Shown: piece after piece, positions 8,239 to 17,000 of the stretch | Numbering within the stretch: the first letter of the stretch is position 1 | Layout: every line of letters begins with the position of its first letter | Origin: Pseudomonadota bacterium | GTDB lineage: Bacteria; Pseudomonadota; Alphaproteobacteria; Rhizobiales; Rhizobiaceae | NCBI GenBank assembly: GCA_023390055.1 | Contig: JAEWDP010000061.1 | Span: 1-25,715, forward strand | Direction: 5' to 3' | Length of the DNA: 25,715 nucleotides | Translations under genes and position numbers: made by a program | Notes under the pieces: model-generated | The model's database searches: none | What the model was told of the DNA's origin: nothing | The model's input: the letters and a program-made list of their open reading frames with translations, nothing else

Positions 8239-8256
8239 TTGTCAACTTCGAATCTG

Positions 8257-8269
8257 GAGATACTATCTC
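8257..8269. promoter_or_regulatory. Putative GntR operator half-site pair 2
   Basis: GAGATACTATCTC is a perfect 13-bp palindrome (six-base arms around a central C). Its centre is 31 bp from that of the imperfect copy at 8226-8238, about three helical turns, so two dimers could bind the same face of the DNA. The divergently encoded FadR-type regulator is the obvious candidate ligand. Confidence 0.6.
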
Positions 8270-8503
8270 GCTGCCATCGATTACAAACTAACATTCATAT
8301 CTATCTGTTTTTATATATTTTTTGTGATACTACATCATTGCGCATGTTCTAAAACAAATAGTGTTTTCGATTTATTTCCTTGCCACCAACGCGGAAACTA
8401 GAGCGGGAGATTAGGCGCAAATACCAAGTGTGCGCACTCTTTGTGCAGGCGACTACATTGCAAGAGGTAGCATCACTACAAGAGGTCGTGCTACTGACGT
8501 GAC

Positions 8504-9301
8504 ATGACGAACAGCACGCTCTCGAAAGGCGTCGCAAGGTGGGTGATTTTGGAAACTCTGACGGGCCGAACCATACAGGCGCTGAAAACACATATCGTCG
8601 AAAGTCAGCTTGCAAAGGGTGTCAAGCTTGGCTCGCTCAGCGAATTGTCCCAGCAGTTTGGCGTTAGTCGAACGGTCATTCGCGAGGCTGTGTCGGCGCT
8701 ACGCTCCGACGGGATCCTCGAGTCCCGCCATGGCGTCGGTGTGTTCGTTTCGAGACCGCCACGTCCCGGCACGGAAGAGCCCGCAGCTTTTGATGCAGAT
8801 GCCGTTCTCGAACCCCTATCGCGCCTCAAGGCCTCGTTCATGGATCTGCTTGAGCTGAGAATGGCGTTTGAGGTACACGCGGCGGGACTGGCCGCGGTGC
8901 GGCGCTCCTGGGCACAAGAATCGAATATCTGGAATGCAGCGCGCCAGTTCGAGTCGTCACTTGAAGATGGATCCGCACTCGATCATCTCGATTTCGTCTT
9001 CCATCGCGCCATCGCGGAAGCAACCAACAATGGCGCATTCATTGAGTTCTTCAGCCTGATGAGCCTGCAGATATTACCGCAGCCTGCATTTTCGAAGGAT
9101 CTCAACCCGGAACTGATCACTCCCGATTACCTGCAGAACACAGTGGTCGAGCACCGAGCGATCTGCGACGCGATCAGCACCGGAAGTTCAGAAAAAGCCC
9201 GTGAGGCGATGCGCGCCCATCTAAACCGAAGCCACCTCCGCTATCGCAGACTTTCGGACGGCGCTCGCTCGCCGTTGAGCAACGTCGCCCAGGAAGATTA
9301 A
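8504..9301 (+). CDS. GntR family (FadR-type, FCD domain) transcriptional regulator
   Basis: This 265-residue regulator diverges from the left hydantoinase operon and is probably its repressor. The N-terminal winged helix includes KLGSLSELSQQFGVSRTVIR followed by LRSDGILESRHGVGVFVSRPP. The C-terminal FCD domain (about 105-250) shows the acidic and histidine pattern of metal- or ligand-binding FCD proteins: LELRMAFEVHAA, then DLDFVFHRAIAEATNN-like DHLDFVFHRAIAEATNN, VVEHRAICDAIS and AMRAHLNRSH. Length is a little above the usual 220-250. The ATG lacks a good ribosome site (AGAGGTC is about 17 bases upstream), and a GTG at codon 14 preceded by AAGG is an alternative start. No terminator is evident after it. 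The ligand is presumably a pathway compound, which is inference. Confidence 0.9.
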   Translation: MTNSTLSKGVARWVILETLTGRTIQALKTHIVESQLAKGVKLGSLSELSQQFGVSRTVIREAVSALRSDGILESRHGVGVFVSRPPRPGTEEPAAFDADAVLEPLSRLKASFMDLLELRMAFEVHAAGLAAVRRSWAQESNIWNAARQFESSLEDGSALDHLDFVFHRAIAEATNNGAFIEFFSLMSLQILPQPAFSKDLNPELITPDYLQNTVVEHRAICDAISTGSSEKAREAMRAHLNRSHLRYRRLSDGARSPLSNVAQED

Positions 9302-9888
9302 CGTCGTCAACCATAAAAAAAGAGCGTCCTGGTCTTGCTGAAGGTCTTTGATCAGCATCCCGATTTTCGTGATGCCTCCCCGGCAAGAACAGTCGCCCAT
9401 ACGCGCTGAACAACAATCTTCGCGCCGATCTGGCGCAAAATTCAGGTCGATCGCCAACGAGTGTCGGCGACACTGGTCCGGTCAGCCGATATCCGGTTCC
9501 AGCTGAAAGCCCCAAGCAGCCTCGTCAAAGCCTGTATGAACGAGACGCCGCGAATGAGTTGGACACCGATCGCGGCTCATCGGGTTCTTCAAATTCGCCG
9601 CCTTCGCGACCATCATAAACAAGCAAAACTCGATCACGCGTGGCCGATCCGCCCCAGAGCGCATTGAAGCGAGAATGCTGCCCCTTGATCACAGATCTTC
9701 AGGAGACCGAATGAAAAGCTCGGCAAGGGAGACCTTCAAGCTGCCGGCGACCTCATCCTGGCCATCCCCGGCGACCGCTACCGAACAACTGCCTGTTGCT
9801 TGCGATATCGGCTCCAATCGCCTAGAACAGCTTCCTGCGGCGGGGGCCCGACAAAAAATGCAACTGTCTAGAGACCCGCGACGCCAAT
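9302..9888. other. 587-base stretch with no recognisable gene
   Basis: I find no reading frame here with a recognisable protein motif, a good ribosome site or a length above about 75 codons that is convincing on either strand. Short open frames exist (for example 9461-9667 and 9675-9896 on the plus strand, 9221-9457 on the minus strand) but look random. A minor hairpin (GCGCC/GGCGC around a five-base loop) lies at 9422-9436. The stretch may be decayed coding sequence bordering the membrane-protein island; its origin is unknown. Confidence 0.5.
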
Positions 9889-11193
9889 ATGCCTGAAAGC
9901 CTGCAGATCACCGCAACTCATATCCGGCTGAGCACGAGACTGTTCTTGCGTTTCGGCGCTCCGCTAAGTGCAATTTGGATGGGCGGCATCCTGCTCAACA
10001 TCTTGCTTTTGCGCGGCGCGGTCGAAATTGGCCTCCTCAACCGGTTTGCAGGCCTGATCGCGCTTGCTCCCATCATCCTGTTGCAACTGGTCGTCTTTGC
10101 GGCGATGTTCATTGTTTTGCGCGACGGGCTGCCGTTGCTTCGCCGCAGACGTCAGCAGGTCGAGACGGAAGCCGCAGCACTTCAAACCACACCCCGTGAT
10201 GGCAACTTTTTCGCCGGCGCGCTCATCGCCGTCCTCATCCCCTTCTATGGTTATTATGCGGGCTGGGGCTTTCTGTCCAACACGCTGCGCGACTATTCGA
10301 AACTGTTTCTCGACATTCAAAACAGCCGAATAGACTTCCTTACGCCAGCCGATAACGGGCCGACCGCGCTGGAGGTGCATAGTTCATGGTGGATCGTCGT
10401 GGCGGTTTTGCTTATCTGGGTGCTGCGCCGCGTGGCCAAGAGCCTTCACAAGAAGACCGGCAGCGGCTTTTGGCCGCTGTTCATCGTGGCGTGCGAAACG
10501 GCATGGGCACTGCTCGGTCTCTATCTGATTTCCGGCTGGCAGGACCAGCTTGTGGCGTGGCTGGCACAATTGCCATCACCACAGGAACTCCTGGGTTTCT
10601 TGATTCCTGAGGCCAACGCCGAAGTAACGAGCGCGGCCACGCGCCCCATCGACTGGGCACCAGCGTTTCAACCGCTGCAATGGCTGAATAAGTTGTTCTG
10701 GTATTCGGCCCTCCCGCTGATCTGGTTCAATCTCGGCGCCATCATCTATGGCCACGACCTGAACCTCATGAGGGGCACTACGCAGCATGTAACGGGCAAC
10801 ATGTTGAAGCGCTGGAGCAGCCTGCCAAAGCCAATCACCGATTTCATCGGCTATTTCTGGGGCGGAACGGTGAGGCGCTGGCATGCCGTCGTCAACGGCG
10901 TGATGCTGGCCGCCTCGGCCGGCATGGCGCTGACGGTCTCGGTCATCGTGCTATGGCGCTTTGCCGATTATCTCGGGCGTTGGGCATGGGTTGGGACGGC
11001 GCAATTGATTGGCTCGCAGGATCAGATGGTGTGGCAACTGGTGGCGCAGCCGCTCAATCTCCTGTTCGGTTATCCGGGTCAGCCGCAAACCGGGCTGGTC
11101 GTAGTTGTCGTCCAATTCTGCATTCTTGCGGCAGGACTGGAACTGGCCGGGCGCGCGCAGCAAGAATCGGTTGCTATTGCGACGGCGTCTTGA
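9889..11193 (+). CDS. Polytopic membrane protein of unknown function
   Basis: I do not recognise this 434-residue protein. It has about seven or eight hydrophobic segments: near residues 25-47, 53-78, 107-125, 165-183, 195-215, 277-297, 340-365 and 403-422. A polar cytoplasmic-type stretch rich in arginine and glutamate (DGLPLLRRRRQQVETEAAAL) follows the second. A long loop around 217-270, containing the segment SPQELLGFLIPEANAE, lies between the fifth and sixth segments. Repeated W-x-x-x and WFNLGAIIYGHDLNLMRG features suggest a conserved core. The ATG lacks a clear ribosome site. Its 3' end overlaps by 20 bases the end of the first of three opposing genes for small anchored proteins, suggesting a functional set. 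It does not look like any transporter family I know. Confidence 0.75.
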   Translation: MPESLQITATHIRLSTRLFLRFGAPLSAIWMGGILLNILLLRGAVEIGLLNRFAGLIALAPIILLQLVVFAAMFIVLRDGLPLLRRRRQQVETEAAALQTTPRDGNFFAGALIAVLIPFYGYYAGWGFLSNTLRDYSKLFLDIQNSRIDFLTPADNGPTALEVHSSWWIVVAVLLIWVLRRVAKSLHKKTGSGFWPLFIVACETAWALLGLYLISGWQDQLVAWLAQLPSPQELLGFLIPEANAEVTSAATRPIDWAPAFQPLQWLNKLFWYSALPLIWFNLGAIIYGHDLNLMRGTTQHVTGNMLKRWSSLPKPITDFIGYFWGGTVRRWHAVVNGVMLAASAGMALTVSVIVLWRFADYLGRWAWVGTAQLIGSQDQMVWQLVAQPLNLLFGYPGQPQTGLVVVVVQFCILAAGLELAGRAQQESVAIATAS

Positions 11194-11728
11194 ACATGCG
11201 CACGTCCGGCTTGATGGAGAAAGCGAGCGCAGCCGGCCGCGTTCCATGGCCTGAAACGTTCAGGACCAGATTGTCGAGTGCCGATGCCGGCAGGCGATAG
11301 ATCTGATCAAAAGTGGTCGGACCATTCTCGGTAACATCGACCGGATTGCAGTTGCCGTTGTCCTTCCCGTCTGAGGCCAGAATCTGGATCGCTCCGCGGA
11401 TCGAATAATCATAGATGGGTAACCACGTCTGACCATCGGGTGATCGCAGGCTGGCGCGGCAATCCACCCACGAAGCGATACTTGCCTGCGGCCCCTGAAG
11501 GTCGATGCGCACGAAGAGAAGCGCGCGATCGGGCTTGCTATCGACAACTGCAGCCCGCGCCTCGCGCACGCCGACGCGAACGCCGTGAAGCTCGCCCTCG
11601 GCTCCATCGACTGTCACGGCGCTCCATTCTCGCTGATGTCCAATATTCTTGAAACCGGACCATCCGGTCAGTCCCAGCGTGGCTAATAACAAGATGGTTG
11701 TGGTCGCAATCCAACCCAGGGTCTTCAT
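11174..11728 (-). CDS. Membrane-anchored protein of unknown function (184 residues)
   Basis: I do not recognise this protein. It is the last of three coupled minus-strand genes. Residues 5-22 form a single hydrophobic helix (signal anchor or signal peptide). The rest (about 160 residues) is soluble and probably periplasmic. It alternates hydrophobic and polar residues, as in a beta-sandwich, for example RALLFVRIDLQG and LDNLVLNVSG. Two cysteines (C90 and C127) could form a disulfide outside the membrane. Its ATG overlaps the stop of the preceding gene by four bases (ATGA), indicating translational coupling. Its 3' end overlaps the opposing 434-residue membrane protein gene by 20 bases. The fold resembles DUF4352-like Ig domains in general pattern only. 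Confidence 0.72.
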   Translation of the reverse strand: MKTLGWIATTTILLLATLGLTGWSGFKNIGHQREWSAVTVDGAEGELHGVRVGVREARAAVVDSKPDRALLFVRIDLQGPQASIASWVDCRASLRSPDGQTWLPIYDYSIRGAIQILASDGKDNGNCNPVDVTENGPTTFDQIYRLPASALDNLVLNVSGHGTRPAALAFSIKPDVRMFKTPSQ

Positions 11729-12273
11729 GGGGTCAGCCTCAGCATTGGCTGATTTTCCGGTGCGGTTGTGGCCCTGCCAAAATGCAAGACACTATCCATT
11801 GCCATGCTGCCGCGCGGGGCAAGACTTAGCCGCCCACCGACGATTTCGTCTTCCGGCACCTCGAACACAGCGACGGCGCGATCCGTCAGCCCCGGCTCGA
11901 ACCGGGCCGAGGAAAGATTACGCGGCGCGTCTTCAAGTCGGGCAGTCTGGATGTACTGGCGTCCGGTCGCGCCGAGCCAAATCGCCTCGAGCTGCTGCGA
12001 TCGTAATCGGCCTGTAATCGAAAGCTCGGCGACGAGGAATGTCGCCGACGTGTCGCGCGAAACATCCTGGCCAAATTGCGTATACGAAATGGCACCTGCG
12101 GTTTTCAACTTCACCAGCTCGGCAACGAACTGGCGACCCTGCCCGATTCCGTCGTTGTCCGCGAAGACAGCGAAAGGCTGAAAACTGCTGTTATAATCCG
12201 GCACCGTGCTCATCATTGTTCCAAGCGCCACACCGCCCAGCAACACCGCCATCAGATTGCCAAATATGTTCAT
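11725..12273 (-). CDS. Membrane-anchored protein of unknown function (182 residues)
   Basis: This is the middle gene of the three coupled minus-strand genes. An N-terminal hydrophobic segment (about residues 5-22, NLMAVLLGGVALGTMMSTV) is followed by a soluble part that is probably extracytoplasmic. Strand-like segments such as ATFLVAELSITGRL and RAVAVFEVPEDEI suggest the same beta-sandwich type as its two neighbours. The pattern 'hydrophobic strand, then a statement of parameter change, then a second strand ending in E/D' is shared by all three, so they may be diverged paralogues. There are no cysteines. It overlaps the genes on both sides by four bases (ATGA). I cannot assign a function. Confidence 0.72.
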   Translation of the reverse strand: MNIFGNLMAVLLGGVALGTMMSTVPDYNSSFQPFAVFADNDGIGQGRQFVAELVKLKTAGAISYTQFGQDVSRDTSATFLVAELSITGRLRSQQLEAIWLGATGRQYIQTARLEDAPRNLSSARFEPGLTDRAVAVFEVPEDEIVGGRLSLAPRGSMAMDSVLHFGRATTAPENQPMLRLTP

Positions 12274-12842
12274 GCCCCCTTCTCCGGCCGCGCCTTCAAG
12301 GTACCAGTTGGATAGGACTGCAGCCAGCTCGCCTTCGAATAGAGGTTGTCATTGAGTTTGAACTTCTGCGCACTGAACTTGATCGATACGTCCTGCTCGC
12401 GCCAGTCCTGCGGGATTTTCCAGACGATATTGACCGCCTCGCGAATGCGCGGCTCAAGCTGCTTCAAAAAGTGACTGTCCCGCACCAGATTGACCTGCGG
12501 TGCCGGAAAGTCCGTACTGCCAGACGTCAGCACAGGCAGCTTTTCCGGAAAACCAAACATCGCCTTCTGGGTCGTGCCGGTTACATTCTCAAGCAGTCCA
12601 GTAAGCACCAGCATACGCTCATCTGGCTCCCTGCCGACCTCGATGGCGAGCTTTTGCGGGGTAAATACCGAGCGACCGACGCTGACCGGTTCACCGAAGG
12701 CGACTTGCGGCGACGTGTCGGGGATGCGTGCATCTTCCACCTTCATCCACCATGTAACGATGACGGCGACAACGATGCCGATCGCGGCAAGCAGGCGGAT
12801 ACCAATCTGACGGGCCGCAGATTTCAGCGAATATCGAGTCAT
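12270..12842 (-). CDS. Membrane-anchored protein of unknown function (190 residues)
   Basis: This is the first gene of the three-gene minus-strand set. I place the start at the ATG at 12840-12842. The open frame continues upstream to an ATG at 12951-12953, but the extra 37 residues carry no family-like feature and would push the membrane segment inward. With the shorter start a hydrophobic helix lies at about 15-32 (IRLLAAIGIVVAVIVTWW). A soluble domain of some 155 residues follows, with strands such as ERMLVLTGLLENVTG and QDVSIKFSAQKFKL. The first is reminiscent of the 'hydrophobic strand plus N-x-T' pattern of DUF4352-like Ig domains. Neither start has a strong ribosome site. Its 3' end overlaps the next gene by four bases. 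Function unknown. Confidence 0.7.
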   Translation of the reverse strand: MTRYSLKSAARQIGIRLLAAIGIVVAVIVTWWMKVEDARIPDTSPQVAFGEPVSVGRSVFTPQKLAIEVGREPDERMLVLTGLLENVTGTTQKAMFGFPEKLPVLTSGSTDFPAPQVNLVRDSHFLKQLEPRIREAVNIVWKIPQDWREQDVSIKFSAQKFKLNDNLYSKASWLQSYPTGTLKARPEKGA

Positions 12843-13032
12843 TCTGATATTCAACCGGATACCCGGTCCGACTTCAAGCTTCAATAATACAGTGGCGCTC
12901 CAGATCGCAGGTGATCGTCCTGCAATATTGTCTCTTGGGCCAGACCCGGTCATCCATGTCTACAATGAAAGGAACTGGAGGGATACTGGTGCAGACGCGC
13001 AACCATCCACACTGTTGGTGGAACAACGATCC

Positions 13033-13770
13033 TCAATCCATCTTGATGCTCAGATCGGTCCGCATTTGATCGAGCAGGACCGCGATTTTTTCAGTTAACT
13101 CTGCCGTGCCCAGGCTCGTCGGATAGGAGATCGCAACGCCGAAGATTTCCATCGTATCGGGATCGCGCAGTGCAACGCCTTGCGAGGAGACACCCTCAGC
13201 GATTTCGTTGGACGCATAGGAACGGCCAGTGGCTCGGATCTTTCCGATTCGCTCCATCAGCTCTGCGTGATCCTTCGGTGTGTTGGCTGACACATACGGA
13301 AGCGGTTCCGGTACACGGCTCTTCAGGGCGTGATCTTCGAGTAAGGCCAACATAGCGCGACCATTGGACGTCGCATAGGCGGGAGACTTGTAACCCGGCG
13401 TCGAGGCGATCGCCAACGGATTGGATCCTCGCACAACGCGCAGCACCATGAGGTCGGCACCATCGAAGACTGTAATATAGCCCGTATGACCCCCGATATC
13501 GCAGATCTGCCGGACCCGCTTGTAGATCATATCGAGAAAATGATGGCGCGAGCGAAAGATCTGCCCGAGCTCGAACAGGCGCATGCCGGGCGCATAAAGC
13601 CTGGTTGAGTGATCGTATTCCAGAAGGCCTGAAGCAACAAGGCTCTTCAGCGCTCTATGAACCGTCGCCTTCGGACGGTCGAGCCGGCGCGCCAGATCAG
13701 CCTGACCGATGGCGGGCTCCTCCAGCGAAAAGCACGCAAAAATTGCGACTGCATCATCCAGGACACCCAT
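13033..13770 (-). CDS. IclR family transcriptional regulator
   Basis: This regulator diverges from the fused hydantoinase gene. I prefer the ATG at 13768-13770 (245 residues): it has a GGTGG-type ribosome site and leaves the palindrome and a TTGACA hexamer upstream. The alternative ATG at 13810-13812 would add 14 residues, has no ribosome site and lies inside the palindrome. The N-terminal winged helix reads AIGQADLARRLDRPKATVHR, then SLVASGLLEYD. The C-terminal effector domain contains GHTGYITVFDGADLMVLRVV, then YATSNGRAMLALL and EGVSSQGVALRDP-type segments typical of IclR proteins. Such regulators repress or activate adjacent catabolic operons in response to the substrate. Control of the right-hand operon is inferred from orientation and the shared operator. 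Confidence 0.92.
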   Translation of the reverse strand: MGVLDDAVAIFACFSLEEPAIGQADLARRLDRPKATVHRALKSLVASGLLEYDHSTRLYAPGMRLFELGQIFRSRHHFLDMIYKRVRQICDIGGHTGYITVFDGADLMVLRVVRGSNPLAIASTPGYKSPAYATSNGRAMLALLEDHALKSRVPEPLPYVSANTPKDHAELMERIGKIRATGRSYASNEIAEGVSSQGVALRDPDTMEIFGVAISYPTSLGTAELTEKIAVLLDQMRTDLSIKMD

Positions 13771-13803
13771 TCCACCACCCTCACGTTGCGTCAACCGCAC
13801 AGT

Positions 13804-13842
13804 TTGTTTCATTATTGAAATTCGGTGTCAATGGTGAAACAA
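13804..13842. promoter_or_regulatory. Putative IclR operator (39-bp imperfect palindrome)
   Basis: Two 15-base arms (13804-13818 and 13828-13842; TTGTTTCATTATTGA and TCAATGGTGAAACAA) are inverted copies with 13 of 15 pairs matching, separated by nine bases. The element lies between the divergent iclR and fused hydantoinase genes. A perfect TTGACA on the minus strand (13831-13826) sits inside it and may be the iclR -35 box, which would make the regulator repress itself. No clear -10 was found for either direction. Confidence 0.72.
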
Positions 13843-14005
13843 TTACTAGACTTGCTAAAATTTACCGCCTACAAATTTCGCAAAGACAAGAGAAGCTGAA
13901 TTTTGAGGCATGCGCCAAGTACGGCGTATTTCGATCGGAAGCACAGCTCGGGAACATGAGCGAGGCCTCACAGGCCAGTTCATTCGCGTGATCTAGGATA
14001 GACAT

Positions 14006-17000
14006 ATGCAAGCTACTGGCCACACGACCGGTAAGCGCCTGCGTGCGGGCGTGGATATCGGCGGCACCTTCACCGACTTCATCCTCTTCGACGAAACCTC
14101 CGCAGCGATCCGTCTGCACAAGTGCTTGACCACTCCCCGCGATCCCTCCCAGGGTGCGTTGGGCGGTCTCGGAGAACTGGTCAAAGCGACCGGTATCGGT
14201 ATTTCCGATCTCTCCGAGATCGTTCACGGCACCACGCTGGTGACAAACGCAGTCATCGAGCGGAAGGGGGCTCCGGTCGGCCTGATCACCACCGAGGGTT
14301 TTCGCGATATTCTCGAAATCGGCACCGAACAGCGTTACGACATCTATGACCTGACGCTAGCCTTCCCCGCGCCCCTGGTCGAGCGTTCACGCCGCATGGA
14401 AGTCACCGAGCGTATCGACGCCGATGGGAACGTCATTCTCGAGCTCGACGAAGTCGCGGTCCTTCGTGCTGCGGAAGCTCTGAAGAAGGACGGCGTCGAG
14501 GCGATCGCCATCTGCTTCATGCATTCCTACCGCAACCCGGCACACGAGCGCCGCGCCCGCGACATCATCGCCAAGGCTCTGCCCGAATTGTCGATCTCCA
14601 TTTCGTCCGAAGTCGTCGCCGAAATCTCCGAATACCAGCGTTTCGTCACCACATGTGCCAACGCCTATGTGCAGCCGCTGATGGATCGCTACCTGCGCCG
14701 TTTCGAAGGCGAACTGGAGAAGATGGGTTTTGCCGGTGATTTCCACCTGATGCATTCGGCAGGTGGCCTTGTCTCGCTCGAAACCGCCCGTGCGTTCCCT
14801 ATCCGCCTGCTCGAATCCGGCCCTGCCGGTGGCGCACTCGCCACAGCCTGGTTCGGCAAAAATGCCGGCCACGACAATGTCATTGCCTTCGACATGGGTG
14901 GCACTACTGCAAAAGCCTGCCTGATCGAGGACGGCAAAGTCGACATCGCCTCTTACCTGGAAGCCGGCCGCGAGCATCGCTTCAAGAACGGTTCCGGCCT
15001 GCCGATCAAGTCGCCTGTCGTCGACATGATAGAGATCGGTGCCGGCGGCGGCTCGATTGCCTCGATCGATGATGTCGGCCTGCTGCAGGTGGGTCCGCAT
15101 TCAGCAGGATCCGAGCCGGGCCCGGCCTGCTACGGTCGTGGCGGTGTCAAGCCGACCGTCACCGATGCCTCTGTCGCACTCGGTTACTACGATCCGACCT
15201 TCTTCCTTGGCGGCCGCATGAAGCTCGACCTCAATGCTGCCGAAAAGGCGCTCAGCACGGTCGCCATACCGCTGGATATATCGTCGGTCGAAGCCGCCTG
15301 GGGCATCCATCAGGTCGTCAGCGAAAGCATGGCAAACGCTGCCCGCATCCACCTTGTCGAGAAGGGCAAGGATCCGCGCGGTTATTCGATGATCGGTTTT
15401 GGCGGTGCCGGCCCGGCGTTTGCCGCCAAGGTCGCCCGCATTTTGGGTGTTTCCGAAGTCATCATCCCGCCTGCAAGTGGTGCAGCGTCTGCCTTCGGCT
15501 TCCTCACTGCCCCCCTCTCCTTTGATATCGTCCGTTCGCATCCGACCGAGCTGTCGCAAGACCTCGAAGCTGCGAAGCTCAACGCCATTCTCGATGAAAT
15601 CTCCGAGGACGGCCGCGTGCAGCTTCGTAGCGCCGGTGTTGCGGATGCCGACATTTTGGTAGACCGCTCCGCCGATATGCGCCTCGTCGGCCAGTTGCAC
15701 GAGATCAACGTGCCGCTCCCGGCTGGTACGCTCGATGCCCACGCCTATGCCGAGATCCGCAAGGCCTTCGAAGCCGTCTACAGCGCCCGCTACACCCGCG
15801 TTCCGCCCGAAGCGAAGCTCGAAATCCTCTCCTTCCGCATCCGCGCCAGCGGTGCCATGCCGCAACTCACCGTCCGTCAGGCCAACATCGACGGCAGCAG
15901 TACAAACGCAAAAAAGGGTACCCGCAAAACCTATTTCGGCGACGGTTTCGTCGATGCAGACATCTATGACCGCTACGCCATGCGTTCAGGCATTCTCGTC
16001 GAGGGGCCGGCAATCATCGAGGAGCGCGAGTCCACCACCATCGTCCCACCGGGCGACAAGTTGACGGTCGACGAGAACGGCAATCTGCGCATCCAGATCG
16101 CCGAGACTTCCGAGGGCGCCACCATTGTCGACGAAACCATGTCACTTGACCAGGCAAGTGCCCGCATACAGGCAGATCCAATCGCGCTGGAAGTCATGTG
16201 GAGCCGCCTCGTCAACGTTGCAGAAGAAATGTGGTCGACTGTCTGCCGCACGGCCTTCTCACTCATCATCTCGGAAAGCCAGGACTTCGGCTGCGCCATT
16301 CTCGACCCCGATGGCGAAACACTGGCTCACTCGGCGCGCGTCATGCCGGTCTTCAACCTCACCCTGCCGATGGCGGTAAAGGCAATCATCGAACGCTACC
16401 CGATCGACACGATGAAGCCGGGTGATGTCTATATTACCAACGATCCCTGGCTGTGCGCCGGTCATCTGTTCGACCTTGCCATCGTCACTCCCGTCTTCCA
16501 TCGCAACCGCGTGGTGGCGCTGATGGGCACGGTCGGTCATGTCGGTGACATTGGCGGTAGCCGTGACGGCCTCAACGTCACCGAACTTTACGAGGAAGGC
16601 ATCCAGATCCCGGCCATGAAGCTGGTGCGCGAGGGTGTTGAAAATGAAGACCTGTTCCGCCTGATGGCAGACAATATTCGCGACAGCGATCAGGTTCTCG
16701 GCGACGTCCGTTCCTTCATCTCCGCCAATGAGACCGGCTCGGTGCGCATGCGCTCCTTCATGGAAGAGTATGGCATGCATGATCTTAAGGCACTGTCGCA
16801 TGTCGTGCAGTCGCTCTCCGAAAAAGCCATGCGCGATGCGGTGAGCAAGCTCACGGACGGCATTTACCGCTCGGAAATTTCCAACAATCCGATGGGCTCG
16901 ACCATGACCTTCCCGCTGAAGGTGACGGTCAAGGGCGACGAGATCGAACTCGATTTCGAAGGCGCACCGCCACAGACGGTCAAGGGTGGCATCAACTGCA

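Larger units (their letters stand above)
8106..8503. promoter_or_regulatory. Divergent promoter region between the hydantoinase operon and gntR
   Basis: This 398-base gap is AT-rich around 8270-8345 and must contain the promoters of the minus-strand operon and of the plus-strand GntR gene. A perfect -35 hexamer (TTGACA, minus strand, 8245-8240) lies between the two palindromes described separately; no convincing -10 follows at 16-18 bases. A looser third copy of the palindrome core (GATACTACATC) occurs near 8326-8336. Two copies of CAAGAGGT, 18 bases apart, occur at 8461-8468 and 8479-8486, just before the GntR gene. No gene is seen inside the gap. Confidence 0.6.

Noticed and set aside
9221..9515. 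Short minus-strand frames after the GntR gene as a small gene
   Set aside because: They partly overlap the 3' end of the GntR gene, lack a ribosome site and show no family-like motif.
13956..13991. A possible 11-codon leader peptide ending 14 bases before the fused hydantoinase gene
   Set aside because: There is no good ribosome site, no run of regulatory codons and no paired attenuator stems, so a chance short frame is more likely.
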